Assembly (NCBI GenBank): GCA_046348225.1
Contig: JAXMEQ010000002.1
Location: 186,001 to 250,000 of the forward strand
Direction: 5' to 3'
DNA: 64,000 nt
DNA from: JAXMEQ01 sp046348225
GTDB lineage: Bacteria > Pseudomonadota > Gammaproteobacteria > Burkholderiales > Burkholderiaceae_C
The translations under genes and the position numbers were made by a program. The notes beneath the pieces were generated by a model. It was not told the origin of the DNA. It was given only the letters and a program-made list of their open reading frames with translations, and ran no database searches. This document shows positions 36,892 through 46,300 of the stretch, piece after piece (the stretch's first letter is position 1; every line of letters begins with the position of its first letter).

Positions 36892-39132
36892 TCAACGCCG
36901 CGATTTGCGGCCCTTCGGCTTGGCAGCCGCCTTCTTGACCGACGCCTTCAGCGCCTGGATTGGCGACCGCGGTGCCCGTTCGGCTGATGGCACAGCGGCG
37001 TCGTGGCCCTTGCGGGCACCACGCTTGGCCGACGCCTTGGCCGGTGTGCCGCCTGCTGCGCCGCGCCCTGCAGCACCGGTCACGCCCTTGTCCTTGAGTG
37101 CACGGGCTTCCAGTTCCTCGCCTTCGCGCACCAGGCGGAAATCGATCTTGCGGCCGTCCAGGTCCACCCGGCTCACCTGTACCCGTACCCGGGTACCGAT
37201 GGCATACCGGATGCCGGTACGTTCCCCACGCAGCTCCTGGCGTGCCTCGTCGAACTTGAAGTATTCGCCGCCCAGTTCCGTGATGTGCACCAGGCCCTCG
37301 ACATACATGGCGTCCAGCGTCACGAAGATGCCGAACGTCGTGGCAGCCGTCACCACCCCTCCGTATTCCTCGCCCAGATGTTCGCGCATGTACTTGCACT
37401 TGAGCCAGGCCTCGACATCGCGGCTGGCTTCATCGGCGCGGCGTTCGTTGGCGCTGCAATGCAGGCCTGCGGCTTCCCAGGCCTGCACGTCCTTGCTGGG
37501 CAGCGGGGCCGGCTTCTTGAGCTTCTGGCTGGGCGCCTTCACGCGCGAGGCGAGCCGGCGCGCCAGCTTTTCATGCGCTTCGCCAGGGGTGGGCAGCGCT
37601 GGCAGTTCGTATTTCGAGCCAGCCAGGATGGCCTTGATGACACGGTGCACGAGCAGGTCAGGGTAACGCCGGATCGGGCTGGTGAAATGCGTGTAGGCGT
37701 CGTAGGCGAGGCCGAAATGGCCGCTGTTGATCGGCGTGTAGATGGCCTGCTGCATCGAGCGCAACAGCATGGAATGGATCTGCTGCGCGTCGGGCCGGTC
37801 TTTGGTGGCCTCGGCGATGCGCTGGAACTCGCCCGGAGACGGCTCGTCGCTGATGGTCTGGCTCACGCCCGTGGCCTTGAGGTAGGCACGCAGGATGTCC
37901 TTTTTCTCGGGTGTCGGGCCCTCGTGGACACGGTAAAGCCCCGGGTGCTTGCCCAGCGCGATGAAGTCCGCGCTGCACACGTTGGCCGCGAGCATGGACT
38001 CCTCGATCAGCCGGTGTGCTTCGTTGCGCGTGCGCGGCACGATCTTCTCGATCCGGCCGTTCTCGTCGCAGATGATCTGGGTCTCGGTGGTTTCAAAGTC
38101 CACCGCACCGCGCTGGTGGCGCGCCTTCAGCAGCGCGCGGTAGACATCGTGCAGGTTTTCGAGATCGGGCACCAGGGCCTTGCGCCGCTGGGCCTCCGGC
38201 CCGCGGGTATTCGCCAGGATGGCGGCCACCTCGGTGTAGGTGAAACGCGCGTGGCTCCACATCACGGCCGGGTAGAACTGGTAGGCGTGAATTTCACCCG
38301 TGGCGGCGATGAGCATGTCACAGACCATGCACAGTCGCTCGACCTCGGGGTTCAGCGAGCACAGCCCGTTGGACAGCTTTTCCGGCAGCATCGGGATCAC
38401 GCGGCGCGGAAAGTACACACTGGTGGCGCGCTCGTACGCGTCAATGTCGATGGCGTTGCCGGTTTCCACATAGTGGCTCACGTCGGCAATCGCCACCAGC
38501 AGGCGCCAGCCCTTGCCACGGCCGACCTTGGCCGGCTCGCAGTACACGGCGTCATCGAAGTCGCGCGCGTCTTCGCCGTCGATGGTGACCAGCGGCACGT
38601 CGGTCAGGTCCACCCGGTGTTTCTTGTCCTGCGGACGAACCTTGTCGGGCAGCGTGCGTGCCAGTGCGATGCAGGCATCCGAAAACTCGTGCGGCACACC
38701 GTACTTGCGCACCGCGATTTCAATTTCCATACCGGGGTCGTCAATCTCGCCCAGCACTTCCTTCACCCGCCCGACAGGCTGGCCATAGAGGCTGGGCGGC
38801 TCGGTCAGTTCGACCACCACCACCTGGCCCGGCTTGCCGAGGCCCGTCGCGCCCTTGGGAATCAGCACGTCCTGGCCGTAGCGCTTGTCTTCCGGGGCCA
38901 CCAGCCAGACGCCACTTTCGTGCAGCAGGCGACCGATGATGGGTTGCGGGGGCCGTTCGATGATTTCGACCACGCGACCTTCCGACCGGCCCTTGCGGTC
39001 GTGCCGCACGATGCGGACCTTCACGCGGTCCTTGTGCAGCACGGCACGCATCTCGTTCGGCGGCAGATAGATGTCCGCTTCGCCGTCGTCGCGGGTCACG
39101 AAACCGTGCCCGTCGCGATGGCCCTGGATCAC
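36892..39132 (-). CDS. rnr: Ribonuclease R
   Basis: A 3'-5' exoribonuclease degrading structured RNA. About 746 residues: N-terminal cold-shock domains, the RNB catalytic domain (DGEDARDFDDAVYCE with the metal-binding Asp residues, and FTSPIRRYPDLLVHR), an S1 domain near 620-700 and a Lys/Arg/Ala-rich tail. The start is unclear because no in-frame ATG exists upstream. I use GTG 39132 (VIQGHRDGHGF). An AAGGA 6 nt before an ATC at 39180 would fit family length better, and the frame stays open through tRNA-Leu to a GTG at 39231. Confidence 0.9.
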   Translation of the reverse strand: MIQGHRDGHGFVTRDDGEADIYLPPNEMRAVLHKDRVKVRIVRHDRKGRSEGRVVEIIERPPQPIIGRLLHESGVWLVAPEDKRYGQDVLIPKGATGLGKPGQVVVVELTEPPSLYGQPVGRVKEVLGEIDDPGMEIEIAVRKYGVPHEFSDACIALARTLPDKVRPQDKKHRVDLTDVPLVTIDGEDARDFDDAVYCEPAKVGRGKGWRLLVAIADVSHYVETGNAIDIDAYERATSVYFPRRVIPMLPEKLSNGLCSLNPEVERLCMVCDMLIAATGEIHAYQFYPAVMWSHARFTYTEVAAILANTRGPEAQRRKALVPDLENLHDVYRALLKARHQRGAVDFETTETQIICDENGRIEKIVPRTRNEAHRLIEESMLAANVCSADFIALGKHPGLYRVHEGPTPEKKDILRAYLKATGVSQTISDEPSPGEFQRIAEATKDRPDAQQIHSMLLRSMQQAIYTPINSGHFGLAYDAYTHFTSPIRRYPDLLVHRVIKAILAGSKYELPALPTPGEAHEKLARRLASRVKAPSQKLKKPAPLPSKDVQAWEAAGLHCSANERRADEASRDVEAWLKCKYMREHLGEEYGGVVTAATTFGIFVTLDAMYVEGLVHITELGGEYFKFDEARQELRGERTGIRYAIGTRVRVQVSRVDLDGRKIDFRLVREGEELEARALKDKGVTGAAGRGAAGGTPAKASAKRGARKGHDAAVPSAERAPRSPIQALKASVKKAAAKPKGRKSRR

Positions 39133-39157
39133 CCCTTCAAATTCTTCGAGAAGGGTA

Positions 39158-39185
39158 TTGGTGTGTCCGATATTTTTGATATAAA
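39158..39185 (+). promoter_or_regulatory. Probable promoter of tRNA-Leu
   Basis: TTGGTG (39158-39163), a 16-bp spacer and TATAAA (39180-39185), 18 bp before the tRNA. It lies within the antisense 5' end of rnr, so the two transcription units face away from each other and overlap. Confidence 0.5.
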
Positions 39186-39203
39186 ATCCTTGTTTTCCTG
39201 AAA

Positions 39204-39288
<85 letters not shown>

Positions 39289-39298
39289 AATATAAATT

Positions 39299-39325
39299 AA
39301 AAGCCGCCTTTCACAGGCGGCTTTT
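39299..39325. terminator. Bidirectional terminator for tRNA-Leu and rimO
   Basis: AAAAGCCGCC and GGCGGCTTTT are perfect inverted repeats around a 7-nt loop. On the plus strand it follows tRNA-Leu by 10 nt. On the minus strand it follows the rimO stop by about 20 nt. Confidence 0.88.
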
Positions 39326-39344
39326 GCGTTTGGGGTACCGGTTT

Positions 39345-40727
39345 TCAAACCGGTACCGCCACCAGGTCGTGGCCCTGTGTACCCACGATCCTGGCCCGGG
39401 TGAATTCACCCACTTTCAGCGTCTTGCTGATCTTCTCCGGCGGCAGCAGATGGACGGTACCGTCAATCTCCGGCGCGTCCGCGTAGGAACGGCCTGCGCC
39501 TCCCTTGCGGCCCATGGCCGGCGCCGAATCCACCAGCACCTGCATGGTGGCGCCCACACGTTGCCGCAGTTTCGCGGCCGACACTTCCTCGGCCACCGCC
39601 ATGAAGCGGGCGCGGCGTTCTTCACGCTCTTCCAGGGCGAGCATGCCGGGGATCTCGTTGGCAACAGCGCCGTCCACCGGGCTGTAGGCAAAGCAGCCCG
39701 CACGGTCAATCTGTGCTTCCCGCATGAAGTCCAGCAGGTGCTGGAATTCCGCTTCGGTCTCGCCCGGAAAACCCGCAATGAACGTGCTGCGGATCACGAT
39801 CTCAGGGCACGCCTCGCGCCAGCGCTGGATGCGCTCCAGGTTCTTTTCGCCGCTGGCTGGCCGCTTCATGCGTCGCAGCACGTCCGGGTGGCTGTGCTGG
39901 AAGGGCACGTCCAGATAGGGCAACACCTTCCCGGTCGCCATCAAGGGGATGACCTCGTCAACCGACGGGTACGGATACACATAATGCAACCGGACCCATG
40001 CGCCGTAGGGCTCAGCCATTTCGCCGAGCGTCTGCACGAGTTCCAGCATGCGCGTCTTCACGGGCTTGCCGTCCCAGAAGCCGGTACGGTACTTCACATC
40101 GACACCGTAGGCGGAAGTGTCCTGGCTGATCACCAGCAATTCCTTCACGCCACTTTCAAACAGCGCCTTCGCCTCCTTGAGTACATCGCCCACCGGACGG
40201 CTCACCAGGTCGCCACGCATGGACGGAATGATGCAGAAGGTACAGCGGTGGTTGCAGCCTTCGCTGATCTTCAGGTAAGCATAGTGCCTGGGCGTGAGCT
40301 TGATGCCTGCCGGCGGAACCAGGTCCACAAAAGGGTCGTGCGGTTTCGGCAGGTTGGCGTGCACCGCATCCATGACCTCCTGCGTCGCGTGCGGGCCCGT
40401 CACCGCCAGCACGCTCGGGTGCATCTGGCGCACCAGATTGCTGCCGTCGTCGCCTGCACGGGCGCCGAGACAGCCAGTCACGATGACCCGGCCGTTGCCG
40501 GCCAGCGCTTCCCCGATCGTGTCGAGGCTCTCCCGGACCGCGTCGTCGATGAAGCCGCAGGTGTTGACAATCACCAGATCGGCGCCCTCGAAGGTCTTGG
40601 AGGTCTGGTAACCCTCCGCGCTCAGTTGCGTGAGGATCAATTCGGAATCGGTCAGGGCCTTGGGACAGCCCAGACTGACGAAGCCGACTTTGGGAATTCT
40701 GGTTTCGGGGGCGATAACGTCACTCAT
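39345..40727 (-). CDS. rimO: Ribosomal protein S12 methylthiotransferase RimO
   Basis: A radical SAM enzyme that methylthiolates Asp88 of S12 (E. coli numbering). About 460 residues: an N-terminal UPF0004 domain with three cluster cysteines (GCPKALTDSE, VNTCGFID, VTGCLGAR), a radical SAM core with SEGCNHRCTFCIIPSMRG (CxxxCxxC), and a C-terminal TRAM domain. ATG 40727 has a G-rich site just upstream. It ends at the shared terminator. Confidence 0.96.
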   Translation of the reverse strand: MSDVIAPETRIPKVGFVSLGCPKALTDSELILTQLSAEGYQTSKTFEGADLVIVNTCGFIDDAVRESLDTIGEALAGNGRVIVTGCLGARAGDDGSNLVRQMHPSVLAVTGPHATQEVMDAVHANLPKPHDPFVDLVPPAGIKLTPRHYAYLKISEGCNHRCTFCIIPSMRGDLVSRPVGDVLKEAKALFESGVKELLVISQDTSAYGVDVKYRTGFWDGKPVKTRMLELVQTLGEMAEPYGAWVRLHYVYPYPSVDEVIPLMATGKVLPYLDVPFQHSHPDVLRRMKRPASGEKNLERIQRWREACPEIVIRSTFIAGFPGETEAEFQHLLDFMREAQIDRAGCFAYSPVDGAVANEIPGMLALEEREERRARFMAVAEEVSAAKLRQRVGATMQVLVDSAPAMGRKGGAGRSYADAPEIDGTVHLLPPEKISKTLKVGEFTRARIVGTQGHDLVAVPV

Positions 40728-40743
40728 CCCCCTATTGTCCCAG

Positions 40744-41277
40744 TTATCGCTTGAGGCCAAAGGCTCCAAACATCTGCTCGGTCTGCTTCTGCATCTGTTC
40801 CTGCATTTTTTCAAACAAGCTGCGCGACTGTTCCGCGTAGTTGCCCATGACGCCCTGCACCATCGGGTTTTGCATGGCCATGAACTGCGTCCACATCTCG
40901 GGCGTCATGGCCTTGGACTGCTCGGCCATGCGGGCCTGGATGTCGGTGAATGCCTGCACGTTCTTTTCGAGGTAAGAACCCATGAAGCCCTGCATGGCAT
41001 GGCCGTAGAAGCGGATGATATTGGCCAGCACGGCTTCGGTGAACATCGGCGCACCGCCCGCCTCCTCTTCAAGGATGATCTGCAGCAGGATGCTTCGCGT
41101 CAGGTCGTCATTGGTCTTGGCGTCACGCACCACGAAGGGCTCGCTGTCCATCACCAGCTGCTTGACTTCCGCAAGCGTGATGTAGGTGGAGGTATCGGTG
41201 TCGTAGAGCCGCCTGTTGGGGTACTTCTTGATCACGCGCTGCGCCGGCTTGGCCGCGCTGGCTTTTTTGCTCTGCAC
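40744..41277 (-). CDS. phaR: Polyhydroxyalkanoate synthesis repressor PhaR
   Basis: Represses phasin genes and binds PHB granules. The signature VIKKYPNRRLYDTDTSTYITL begins the DNA-binding domain (cited here by its KYPNRRLYD core), and the Gln/Met-rich C-terminal half fits the family. I choose GTG 41277 because GAGGAG (41287-41292) lies 9 nt upstream, giving 177 residues. The frame extends to another GTG at 41319, but there a TAGAAT box overlaps the start. A bdhA gene for PHB use lies 3.5 kb away, and tRNA-Val lies just upstream. Confidence 0.9.
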   Translation of the reverse strand: MQSKKASAAKPAQRVIKKYPNRRLYDTDTSTYITLAEVKQLVMDSEPFVVRDAKTNDDLTRSILLQIILEEEAGGAPMFTEAVLANIIRFYGHAMQGFMGSYLEKNVQAFTDIQARMAEQSKAMTPEMWTQFMAMQNPMVQGVMGNYAEQSRSLFEKMQEQMQKQTEQMFGAFGLKR

Positions 41278-41391
41278 TTTGGGGGGCTCCTCGGTCTGGC
41301 TCTTGATGCGCCGCAGCACATTCTAGGGAGCACGTTACAGCCACTGCCCAAGGTTTACCCTGAGCCAGCGCTGCATGTTCACCGGGAAATT

Positions 41392-41468
41392 TGGTAGGCG
41401 CGATTGGACTCGAACCAACGACCCCCACCATGTCAAGGTGGTGCTCTAACCAGCTGAGCTACGCGCCT
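41392..41468 (-). tRNA. tRNA-Val (GAC)
   Basis: On the minus strand the acceptor arms AGGCGCG and CGCGCCT pair. The anticodon stem CCACC/GGTGG holds the loop TTGACAT with anticodon GAC. The T-arm GTTCGAGTC is standard and CCA is encoded. It lies between relA and phaR on the same strand, with no clear terminator after it. Confidence 0.97.
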
Positions 41469-41514
41469 GTGAATCCGTTCGAGACCGCGAGTATAGCACC
41501 CCGCAAGCCCCGCT

Positions 41515-43719
41515 TCAGCGCCTGCGGGCGGACCGCACGCCCTGGACTTCAGCCACGATCCCGAGGACGCGGGCCAGCCGGCCCGAATCGGCCACTTCGA
41601 CGGTGAATGTCATCCACGCCGTCCCCTTGACCGACTGGGTCTGGACGCCAATGACATTCATTTTTTCCTTGGCGAACACCTCGGAAATGTCCCGCAGCAG
41701 GCCCTGGCGGTCAGCGGCCTCCACAGACACATCAACCGGGTACACCGCCCCCGCATCCGCCTTGGGCAGGCCCCACTCGACTTCAATCACCCGCTCGCCG
41801 CTGCGCGATGCCATCTCCCGGAAGTTGCTGCAATCGGCACGGTGGATGCTGACTCCCTTGCCGCGCGTGACGAAGCCGCCAATCAGGTCTGGTGGCGCCG
41901 GTTTGCAGCACTTGGCCAGCTGCGTCATCAACGAATCCACGCCCACCACAAGCACGCCGCCCTTGGGGGTGCGGTCCGTTGGCCGCGACTTCTTCAGCAG
42001 CAGGAATTCGTCCGGCGCGAGCGCGGGCTCGGGCGGGCGCAGCAGTGTCTCGATGGTGCGAAGCGAGAATTCATCCTTGCCAACGACCTCGAACAGGTCG
42101 TCCGCTGACTTGAACCCCAGTTGCGACGCCAGATCTTCCAGCTTGAATGCCGTGCGTCCTTCGCGCTGCAGCAGCTTCTCGACCGACTCCCGTCCCCGGG
42201 CGATGGTTTCATGGCGGGCCTGTTCGTTGAACCAGGCCCGCACCTTGGCCCGCGCCCGGTGGCTGGCCAGAAAGCCGAGTTCGGGGTTGAGCCAGTCGCG
42301 CGAAGGCCCGCCCTCACGGGCCACCGTCACCTCCACAGTCTGGCCGTTCTGCAGGGGCGTGTTCAGCGACACCATGGCCCCATCGACGCGTGCACCGCGG
42401 CAGCGGTGGCCCAGGCTGGTGTGGACGGTGTAGGCAAAGTCCACCGGTGTTGCACCCTGGGGCAGTTCCACCACGGCGGCATCGGGCGTGAGCACGTAAA
42501 TGCGGTCCTCGAACAGGCCCTGGCTCGTGCCCGCCAGGTCGCGCTCCCAGGCCAGAAGCTGGCGCAGCACGGCGATCTTGGCGTCGTAGTCTCCACTGGC
42601 GGAGACCCCCGCGTAGCCCCTGGCGCCGGCCTCCTTGTAGGCCCAGTGGGCTGCCACGCCGTGCTCCGCATGGTCGTGCATGGCCTGGGTCCGGATCTGG
42701 ATCTCGATCGGCTGCCCGGCAGCGTCGCGCACCACGGTATGCAGGGACTGGTAGCCGTTGGGCTTGGGTTTGGCGATGTAGTCGTCAAACTCCTCGACGA
42801 TGGGCGCGAAGCGTGAATGCACCCAGCTCAGGGCCGCGTAACAGTCCGGCACCTCCGGCACCACCACGCGCAGGGCTCGCACATCAAACACCTGGTCAAA
42901 GCCCAGCGACTTGCCCCTCATCTTGCGGACGATGCTGTAGATGTGCTTCGGCCGGCCCTGCACGGCAGCCCGGATGCCCTGGGCCTGCAGATCGCGCTCC
43001 AGCCGCAGCCGCAGCTGCTCGACGTAGGCCTCGCGCTCGGTGCGCTTTTCATCCAGCAGCCTGGCAACCTCCCGGTAGGTGTCGGGCTCGAGGAAGCGGA
43101 AAGCCAGATCCTCCATCTCCCATTTGACCTGCCAGATCCCCAGCCGGTTGGCCAGGGGTGCAAATACCTGCAAAGACTCGCGGGCGATGCTCGGCGGTGC
43201 AACGGTCTTGCAGGCCGCGTGGTATCGCAGTGTTTGAAGACGTGACGCCAGGCGCAGCATGACCACGCGGAGGTCCCGCGAGAAGGCCAGCAGCATCTTG
43301 CGCACGTTCTCGGTTTGCAGTTTCGGGTCGTCCACCAGCTGGGCCGACGACTCCGAGGCCCGGGACAGCTGCTGCACCCGGACCAGCTTGTTGGTTTCCA
43401 TCGCCAGCGCGGCGAAGCTGTCGCCAAAGGCTTTCGCGATCACCTCCTGCGGCTTGTTGAGATGCGCGCACGCGTACACAAGGTAACTTGCGGCCTGCAT
43501 GGCTTCCGAGCCCCCCATGGCCTTGAGAATGGCCGCCACGGCGTCCGCATGGGCCAGCGTGTTCTCGCCGGTGTCCAGGGTCTCGGCGGCAATCAGTGGC
43601 TCGGCAAATGCACGGGCCCGCTGCAGGGCATGGGCCTGCGTCGGCAACGCCTGTTCGGCGGCCACAATCAGTTCAGGGACAGACGCAGATTCCAGGGGCT
43701 GCGCAGCAGTGCTTTTCAT
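41515..43719 (-). CDS. relA: (p)ppGpp synthetase RelA
   Basis: The ribosome-associated stringent-response enzyme. It is 734 residues: a degenerate HD domain (first His 57, but VYACAHL at 81-87 replaces the LLHD-type motif), and the synthetase domain with FDVRALRVVVPEVPD, KPNGYQSLHT and EIQIRTQAMHDHAEHG. A TGS domain (PQGATPVDFAYTVH), a zinc-finger region with CCKPAPPD and a C-terminal ACT domain follow. Loss of the HD residues indicates synthesis only, so a SpoT-type enzyme should be encoded elsewhere. Confidence 0.95.
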   Translation of the reverse strand: MKSTAAQPLESASVPELIVAAEQALPTQAHALQRARAFAEPLIAAETLDTGENTLAHADAVAAILKAMGGSEAMQAASYLVYACAHLNKPQEVIAKAFGDSFAALAMETNKLVRVQQLSRASESSAQLVDDPKLQTENVRKMLLAFSRDLRVVMLRLASRLQTLRYHAACKTVAPPSIARESLQVFAPLANRLGIWQVKWEMEDLAFRFLEPDTYREVARLLDEKRTEREAYVEQLRLRLERDLQAQGIRAAVQGRPKHIYSIVRKMRGKSLGFDQVFDVRALRVVVPEVPDCYAALSWVHSRFAPIVEEFDDYIAKPKPNGYQSLHTVVRDAAGQPIEIQIRTQAMHDHAEHGVAAHWAYKEAGARGYAGVSASGDYDAKIAVLRQLLAWERDLAGTSQGLFEDRIYVLTPDAAVVELPQGATPVDFAYTVHTSLGHRCRGARVDGAMVSLNTPLQNGQTVEVTVAREGGPSRDWLNPELGFLASHRARAKVRAWFNEQARHETIARGRESVEKLLQREGRTAFKLEDLASQLGFKSADDLFEVVGKDEFSLRTIETLLRPPEPALAPDEFLLLKKSRPTDRTPKGGVLVVGVDSLMTQLAKCCKPAPPDLIGGFVTRGKGVSIHRADCSNFREMASRSGERVIEVEWGLPKADAGAVYPVDVSVEAADRQGLLRDISEVFAKEKMNVIGVQTQSVKGTAWMTFTVEVADSGRLARVLGIVAEVQGVRSARRR

Positions 43720-43737
43720 CCGGCGGGCTATTCCGTC

Positions 43738-44640
43738 TTAGTCAAACAGGAACGACACCACCGTGCCGACCTGGTCGGGTGCGACCAGCGTGGGGGCATG
43801 GCCCACACCCGCAAACTCGACCAGGCTGGCGCGCGGGCCGCGCTGGGTCATGGCGTTCGCCGTCTCGCGAGACAGCAGATCCGAGTCCGCACCCCGGATC
43901 AGCAGCGTGCGGGCCGTGATCCCGTCGTACAGCGCCCAGAGCGCGGCTTCGCCTTGCGCCGCCGACTCCGCATTCAGGCCACGAAATGGCACAGCAATGG
44001 CCGGGTCGTAGTGCAGCGTCAGCCCGCCGTCCGGCAGGGGTCGCACCATGGGTCGCGACAGTTCCAGCCACTGGGCGGGCGTGTGCGGGCCGAAGCTGCT
44101 GGAAACGGCCCACATCGCCGCTGCCGCCTGCTCCACGTTTTCAAACCGGCCGGTATGGCCCAGGTAGGTGCCGATCCGCTGCAGCGCCTGCGGCTGGATG
44201 GCCGGTCCCACGTCGTTCAGGACCAGGCGACGAACCGGTACCGGCAGAGGCAGGCCTGGCGTGCCGCAGACCGCCACACCGATCAGCCCCCCCATGCTGG
44301 TTCCAACCCAGTCCAGCGTGGTCATCGGCGCCTGCTGCTGCAAGTGCCCCAGCAGGGCCAGCATGTCAGCCGCATAGCCCGGAATCTGGTAGCCAGCCGG
44401 GTCCCGGAGCCAGTCGCTCCTGCCCCGGCCAACCACATCGGGGCAGACCACCCGCAATGCACCGCCCGCACGCGCCACCAACGCCTGGGCCAGCACATCA
44501 AAGTCGCGCCCCTGGCGCGACAGGCCGTGCACACAAATCACCGTATGGGACGCCGCCGCGTCGCCCCACAGCCAGAAGGCCATGCGGTGCCCTCCCGAGG
44601 CGTCAGGACAGGGTACGTAGTTCAGCGTAGGTTCAGGCAT
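43738..44640 (-). CDS. Alpha/beta hydrolase
   Basis: A 300-residue hydrolase with the oxyanion segment CVHGLSRQGRDFD, nucleophile elbow GTSMGG and catalytic His in GVGHAPTLV. Substrate unknown. It is divergent from the 3-hydroxybutyrate dehydrogenase gene (79 bp between starts) and lies near phaR, so a role in 3-hydroxybutyrate oligomer or ester hydrolysis is possible but only inferred. Confidence 0.82.
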   Translation of the reverse strand: MPEPTLNYVPCPDASGGHRMAFWLWGDAAASHTVICVHGLSRQGRDFDVLAQALVARAGGALRVVCPDVVGRGRSDWLRDPAGYQIPGYAADMLALLGHLQQQAPMTTLDWVGTSMGGLIGVAVCGTPGLPLPVPVRRLVLNDVGPAIQPQALQRIGTYLGHTGRFENVEQAAAAMWAVSSSFGPHTPAQWLELSRPMVRPLPDGGLTLHYDPAIAVPFRGLNAESAAQGEAALWALYDGITARTLLIRGADSDLLSRETANAMTQRGPRASLVEFAGVGHAPTLVAPDQVGTVVSFLFD

Positions 44641-44719
44641 GTTGCAATCGTCAACTCGATAATGGCACCCACCAAACAGGCTGCCGCTTCAGGCCATCGT
44701 AATTCATCTGGAGACCCTC

Positions 44720-45490
44720 ATGCTCACAGGAAAAACAGCTCTCGTCACCGGTTCCACCAGCGGCATCGGTCTGGGTATCGCCAAGGCGCTGGCACGCCAG
44801 GGTGCCAACATCGTGCTCAACGGCTTTGGTGATGCTGAAGGGCCCAAGGCCGAAGTGGCCGCACTGGGCGCCAGGGTGGCCTACCACGGCGCCGACATGA
44901 GCAAACCGGCCGAGATCGAAGCGATGATGAAGTTCGCCGCAGAGCAGTTCGGCCGGGTGGACATCCTGGTGAACAACGCGGGCATCCAGCACGTGGCCCC
45001 TGTGGAAGACTTTCCGGTGGAGAAGTGGGACGCCATCATCGCCATCAACCTGTCAAGCGCGTTCCACGCCACGCGCCTGGCCTTGCCCGCCATGAAGGCC
45101 GCCAACTGGGGGCGCGTGATCAATGTCGCCTCCGTTCATGGCCTGGTCGCCTCGGCCCAGAAGTCGGCCTATGTCGCTGCCAAGCACGGCATCGTCGGCC
45201 TGACCAAGGTGACGGCCCTGGAGAACGCCACCACTGGCGTCACCTGCAACGCGATCTGCCCGGGCTGGGTGCTCACGCCACTGGTTCAGAAGCAGGTGGA
45301 TGCAAAGGCGGCGGCCCATGGCTGGACCAACGCCGAAGCCACCAAGGCGCTGCTGGGCGAGAAAGAGCCTTCCATGCAGTTCACCACCCCCGAAGAACTG
45401 GGCGAGCTGGCGGTGTTTTTCTGTTCGCCCGCAGGCAACAACGTCCGCGGCGTCGCCTGGAACATGGACGGTGGCTGGGCGGCGCAGTAG
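44720..45490 (+). CDS. bdhA: 3-hydroxybutyrate dehydrogenase
   Basis: Oxidises (R)-3-hydroxybutyrate to acetoacetate with NAD in PHB breakdown. It is a 256-residue SDR: TGSTSGIGLGIA, NNAGIQHVAPVEDFP, VASVHGLVASAQKSAYVAAK (Ser-Tyr-Lys). The C-terminus AWNMDGGWAAQ and the IQHVAPVEDFP segment are typical of this dehydrogenase. GGAGA lies 6 nt before ATG. Confidence 0.92.
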   Translation: MLTGKTALVTGSTSGIGLGIAKALARQGANIVLNGFGDAEGPKAEVAALGARVAYHGADMSKPAEIEAMMKFAAEQFGRVDILVNNAGIQHVAPVEDFPVEKWDAIIAINLSSAFHATRLALPAMKAANWGRVINVASVHGLVASAQKSAYVAAKHGIVGLTKVTALENATTGVTCNAICPGWVLTPLVQKQVDAKAAAHGWTNAEATKALLGEKEPSMQFTTPEELGELAVFFCSPAGNNVRGVAWNMDGGWAAQ

Positions 45491-45493
45491 GCC

Positions 45494-46201
45494 CTATTTC
45501 AACTGGACCGTGCCCGACACCGTGACCACCACCGTGCTGCGACCTGCCTCCACGGGCACCGGCATGTCAGCGCCTGCCGCCTTGGCCTCCATCGCCAGCG
45601 CCCGTGGCCGTACCGCGTAGCCCTGGTCGTTGGCGTTGACCGCCACCTCGCGTAGCGTGTACCCGGCAAAACCAAAGCCCTTGGCCAGGTCCGCCGCCTT
45701 CGCCTTGAAGCGCTCGATCGCCTGGTTCTGGGCTTCGCCCTCCACCCGGGCACGCTGCTCCCGGCTCAGGCTGAAGCCCACATGGCCCAGCGTCATGCCC
45801 GGCAGGCGCGCGGCCGCACTGGTGATGCGCGCAAAGTCGCGCCCCTCCAGCACCAGCTCGGCAGAGCCCTGCCAGCCACTGATCTTGCTGTCGCGCCCGT
45901 AGCGCGGGTAAATGCCGAAGTTGCCGGTCCGCACGTCCATCTGGCCCGGCTGCGCGGATTTCCTGGCCTCCGCCAGTGCCGCGTCGAGCACCGCCTTGAG
46001 CTGGTTTTGCACGGTGGCGGCGTCCGGGCCCTCGCGCACCGCATTCAGGCTCATGACCAGCAGGTCCTGCTGTACCTCCACCGAGCCATTGGCTGACAGC
46101 TGCAGCACATTCTGCGGCGGTGGATACGGTACGGTCTGGGCCGTTGCGGCCGACACCCACACCAGCAACGCGCTGGCAGCCCACATGGCGGATTTGATCA
46201 T
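45494..46201 (-). CDS. SIMPL domain (DUF541) periplasmic protein
   Basis: A 235-residue secreted protein: signal peptide 1-22 (AASALLVWVSAATAQ), then a SIMPL/DUF541 domain with LSANGSVEVQQDLLVMSL at the start and TVVVTVSGTVQL at the end. Function not established; relatives are linked to oxidative stress and outer-membrane immunogens. ATG 46201 gives a proper signal peptide. It is divergent from ompR and converges with bdhA. Confidence 0.85.
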   Translation of the reverse strand: MIKSAMWAASALLVWVSAATAQTVPYPPPQNVLQLSANGSVEVQQDLLVMSLNAVREGPDAATVQNQLKAVLDAALAEARKSAQPGQMDVRTGNFGIYPRYGRDSKISGWQGSAELVLEGRDFARITSAAARLPGMTLGHVGFSLSREQRARVEGEAQNQAIERFKAKAADLAKGFGFAGYTLREVAVNANDQGYAVRPRALAMEAKAAGADMPVPVEAGRSTVVVTVSGTVQLK

Positions 46202-46300
46202 GAAATCACTTTCTGGATAAGGAAGGAACGGATTCTCAACGCCTGCGCGCTGGCCCGGGTTCACATCGCGTCAGTGAAGCGCCCGCGCGCTCGGGCAACA

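Noticed and set aside
36892..37100. The Lys/Ala-rich rnr tail as a separate small gene.
   Set aside because: It is continuous and in frame with RNase R, where basic tails are normal.
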